This document shows positions 61,440 through 64,000 of a DNA stretch of 64,000 bases, piece after piece. Numbering within the stretch: the first letter of the stretch is position 1; every line of letters begins with the position of its first letter. Source of the stretch: Actinoalloteichus caeruleus DSM 43889 (GTDB taxonomy: Bacteria; Actinomycetota; Actinomycetes; Mycobacteriales; Pseudonocardiaceae). The stretch is from contig NZ_AUBJ02000001.1 of the NCBI RefSeq assembly GCF_000429185.2, forward strand, positions 3,658,001 through 3,722,000. Direction: 5' to 3'. Under the pieces are notes generated by a model. It did no database searches. It was not told where the DNA came from and saw only the letters and a program-made list of their open reading frames with translations. Made by a program: the position numbers and the translations under genes.

Positions 61440-62858
61440 GTGGGTATCGCCCAGCGGGCCCGTGAAGCGTTGCGCCGGAAGGAGGCGACGCCCGCCACGG
61501 TGGCGAACACCGCCGTCTATGGACCGCAGCTCCCCGAGGCGTCGACCATCCACCTGGTGTTGGACCTCGCCCTGCGGGTGGGCGAGGTCCAACTGGCGAG
61601 TGGCGCGGGTGCCGCCGACGCCACCGCGACGGTCATCGCGATCACCAACGCCTACGGTCTCCCCCACTGCGAGGTGGACGTCATCTACACGTCCATCACC
61701 GTGTGCTGTCACCTCGGTTCCGGCAAGGCCCCGATCACCACGCTGCGAGTGGTGCGGAGCCGCTCCCACGACTACAGCAGGCTGACCGCGACCGAGGACC
61801 TCGTCCAACGGATCACCGGCTTCGAGATCAGCGCCGAGGACGCCTACGCCGAGCTCGAACGCATCACCAACGCCGCCCACCCCTACCCGCGATGGGTGTC
61901 CTCCCTCGCCTGGGCCGGTCTCGCGGCGTCGATCGCCGTGCTCATCGGCGCCGGCCCCCTCCTGACCGGACTCGCCGCGCTCGTCAGCGCGCTGATCGAC
62001 CAGATCGGGCGGTTCCTCAACCGCCGTGCCCTGCCGTTCTTCTTCCAGCAGGCGGTCGGAGGCGCGGTCGCGACCGGGGCGGCCCTGCTGCTCTTCCAGT
62101 CCGGGGTCCTCGGCGGGGGGAGCGCCTCGCTCGCGGTCGCCGCGAACCTGGTCGTGCTCCTCTCCGGGCTCTCCGTCGTCGGTGTCGCCCAGGACGCGGT
62201 CGGCGGGTACAACGTCACCGCCGCCGGCAGAGCCGGCGAGATCCTGATCATGACGGCGGGCCTGGTCACCGGGGTGATCGTCGCGCTGCGCATCGGGGTC
62301 GCGCTCGGCGCGCCCACGACCGACGTCGCGGCCAGGCTTCCCCCCGCAGCCAGCCAGCTCCCGCTGCTGGTGGTCGCCGGCGGTATGGCGGCGGTGTGCT
62401 TCGCGCTGGCCAGCTACGCGCCGCTGCGGACGCTGCTGGTCGCCGGTGGAGCGGGCGCGCTCGGCCAGCTCACCTACAGCACGTTGTCGCTGACGGCGCT
62501 CGTGGGGCCGATCCCGGCCTCGGCCGGAGCCGCCGTGGTGATCGGTTTCGCGGGGGGCCTGCTCGCGAGGCGCCTGAAACTGCCCACGCTGATCGTGGTC
62601 GTCTCGGGCATCACGCCGCTGCTGCCGGGACTGGCGACCTACCGGGCCGTCTACCAGCTCGCCGCCGAGGGGAACCTGACCGCCGGGCTGTCCGACGCCG
62701 TCCTCGCCGCCGGGGTGAGCCTCGGCCTCGGAGCCGGGGTCGTCCTCGGTGAGTTCCTCGCGCAGCCGGTCCGGACCAGCATCGGTCGGCTCGAACGGCG
62801 CTTCTCCGGCCCGAGGATGTCGGGACCGCTGCGTCCGTCGCGCCGTCGCCTCGAGTGA
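61440..62858 (+). CDS. Threonine/serine exporter, ThrE family
   Basis: Membrane protein of 472 residues. The N-terminal ~140 residues are the cytoplasmic/hydrophilic ThrE part with YGLPHCEVDVIYTSITV and ITGFEISAEDAYAEL. About ten membrane helices follow, with the ThrE segments FFFQQAVGGAVATGAALL, GGYNVTAAGRAGEIL and the repeated-domain motif VSGITPLLPGLATYRAVYQL. The family is named for a threonine/serine exporter of Corynebacterium glutamicum. GTG at 61440 with GGAGG upstream. Confidence 0.9.
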   Translation: MGIAQRAREALRRKEATPATVANTAVYGPQLPEASTIHLVLDLALRVGEVQLASGAGAADATATVIAITNAYGLPHCEVDVIYTSITVCCHLGSGKAPITTLRVVRSRSHDYSRLTATEDLVQRITGFEISAEDAYAELERITNAAHPYPRWVSSLAWAGLAASIAVLIGAGPLLTGLAALVSALIDQIGRFLNRRALPFFFQQAVGGAVATGAALLLFQSGVLGGGSASLAVAANLVVLLSGLSVVGVAQDAVGGYNVTAAGRAGEILIMTAGLVTGVIVALRIGVALGAPTTDVAARLPPAASQLPLLVVAGGMAAVCFALASYAPLRTLLVAGGAGALGQLTYSTLSLTALVGPIPASAGAAVVIGFAGGLLARRLKLPTLIVVVSGITPLLPGLATYRAVYQLAAEGNLTAGLSDAVLAAGVSLGLGAGVVLGEFLAQPVRTSIGRLERRFSGPRMSGPLRPSRRRLE

Positions 62859-62865
62859 GCACGGC

Positions 62866-62887
62866 GGGCTCGGCCCCCGTCGAGCCC
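62866..62887 (+). terminator. Weak hairpin after the ThrE gene
   Basis: GGGCTCG (62866-62872) pairs with CGAGCCC (62881-62887) around an 8-base loop, 8 bases after the stop codon. Short stem, so only moderately likely to terminate. Confidence 0.45.
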
Positions 62888-63118
62888 GAACTCGTCCGAC
62901 CTGCGCGAGGTGGCGGATCGCGGGCTGCGACGGGCAGCCGATTCAACTACTCACGGTCATGTGATCGCGCTTACTGCGTCCACCAATCAGCACGAATTGT
63001 GGCTAGCCTCAACAATGGAGGATGACACGGAGAGTCACCGGCTGCCACCAGGGCCAACGGAGGTCGGGGCAGGTGGCCACACCGTTCGACTCTCGTCGCT
63101 GCTGAGGAGGCCTGGCCA
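62888..63118 (+). promoter_or_regulatory. Promoter region of otsA
   Basis: An AT-richer stretch at about 62940-63020 lies upstream of the trehalose gene and contains TAGCCT at 63003-63008 as a possible -10. The ribosome binding site GAGGAGG is at 63104-63110. No gene is seen. Confidence 0.4.

Positions 63119-64000
<882 letters not shown>

Overview
This is a high-GC actinobacterial chromosome segment, most likely from a halotolerant member of the Pseudonocardiales or a close relative. The evidence is strong G/C bias at third codon positions, a CVN-type nitrate-sensor histidine kinase, mycobacterial-type XPB helicase, menaquinone synthesis, DasR, a SARP regulator, streptogrisin-like proteases, a complete ectoine/hydroxyectoine operon and a trehalose-6-phosphate synthase. 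The stretch from thiE to groEL shares most of its genes with the Rv0414-Rv0440 region of Mycobacterium tuberculosis (groEL2, moeA, psd, pssA, Cdc48-like ATPase, def, DUF3263, VirR-like, thiC, thiD, thiG, thiS, thiO, thiE), so it is core chromosome with lineage-specific genes inserted. No insertion sequence, prophage, CRISPR array or biosynthetic cluster is visible.

Layout. 1-3363 (-): a CVN-type histidine kinase whose C-terminus is in a shifted frame and runs off the left edge. 4302-7944 (+): an NMT1/TauA-type ABC importer (lipoprotein, two permeases, ATPase with an unusual basic tail) that ends in a terminator. 8135-10815 (+): XPB helicase overlapping menC. 10876-15929 (-): secreted subtilisin-like protease and CapA-type lipoprotein. 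16174-17269 (+): small hypothetical protein and PspC protein. 17472-19091 (-): groEL under two CIRCE operators. 19427-21302 (-): a Ser/Thr kinase and an AIM24 protein. 21447-30099 (+): moeA, a GlsB-type membrane protein, psd-pssA, a Cdc48-like AAA ATPase, pyrD and a membrane protein. 30213-32455: a SIS-domain sugar-phosphate protein diverging from dasR across a DasR (dre) site. 32530-38648 (+): a proline-rich membrane protein, ankyrin-like gene debris on the other strand, two active-looking S1 proteases and a third paralogue that has lost its catalytic triad.

38663-47305: thiamine genes (thiE; thiO-thiS-thiG and thiC-thiD, the last two groups each behind a TPP riboswitch) split by a FUSC-family membrane protein. 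47782-50931: def, DUF3263, a VirR-like LytR_C protein and an N-acetylglucosamine-kinase-like protein. 50957-54766 (-): a DUF3159 membrane protein and an AfsR/SARP regulator. 55161-56255 (+): an ADP-ribosylglycohydrolase. 56441-60040 (-): ectABCD. 60822-60897 (-): tRNA-Thr(TGT). 61440-62858 (+): ThrE exporter. 63119-64000 (+): otsA, cut by the right edge.

Functional themes are osmoprotection (ectoine, hydroxyectoine, trehalose), thiamine synthesis under riboswitch control, aminosugar sensing (DasR, SIS protein, GlcNAc-kinase-like protein), protein quality control (GroEL, AAA ATPase, Def) and secreted proteolysis. The observations most worth following up are the triad-less S1 paralogue next to its active relatives, a three-half-site operator with exact 10-bp phasing before the DUF3263 gene, the Lys/Arg tail on the ABC ATPase, and the frame break in the histidine kinase gene.
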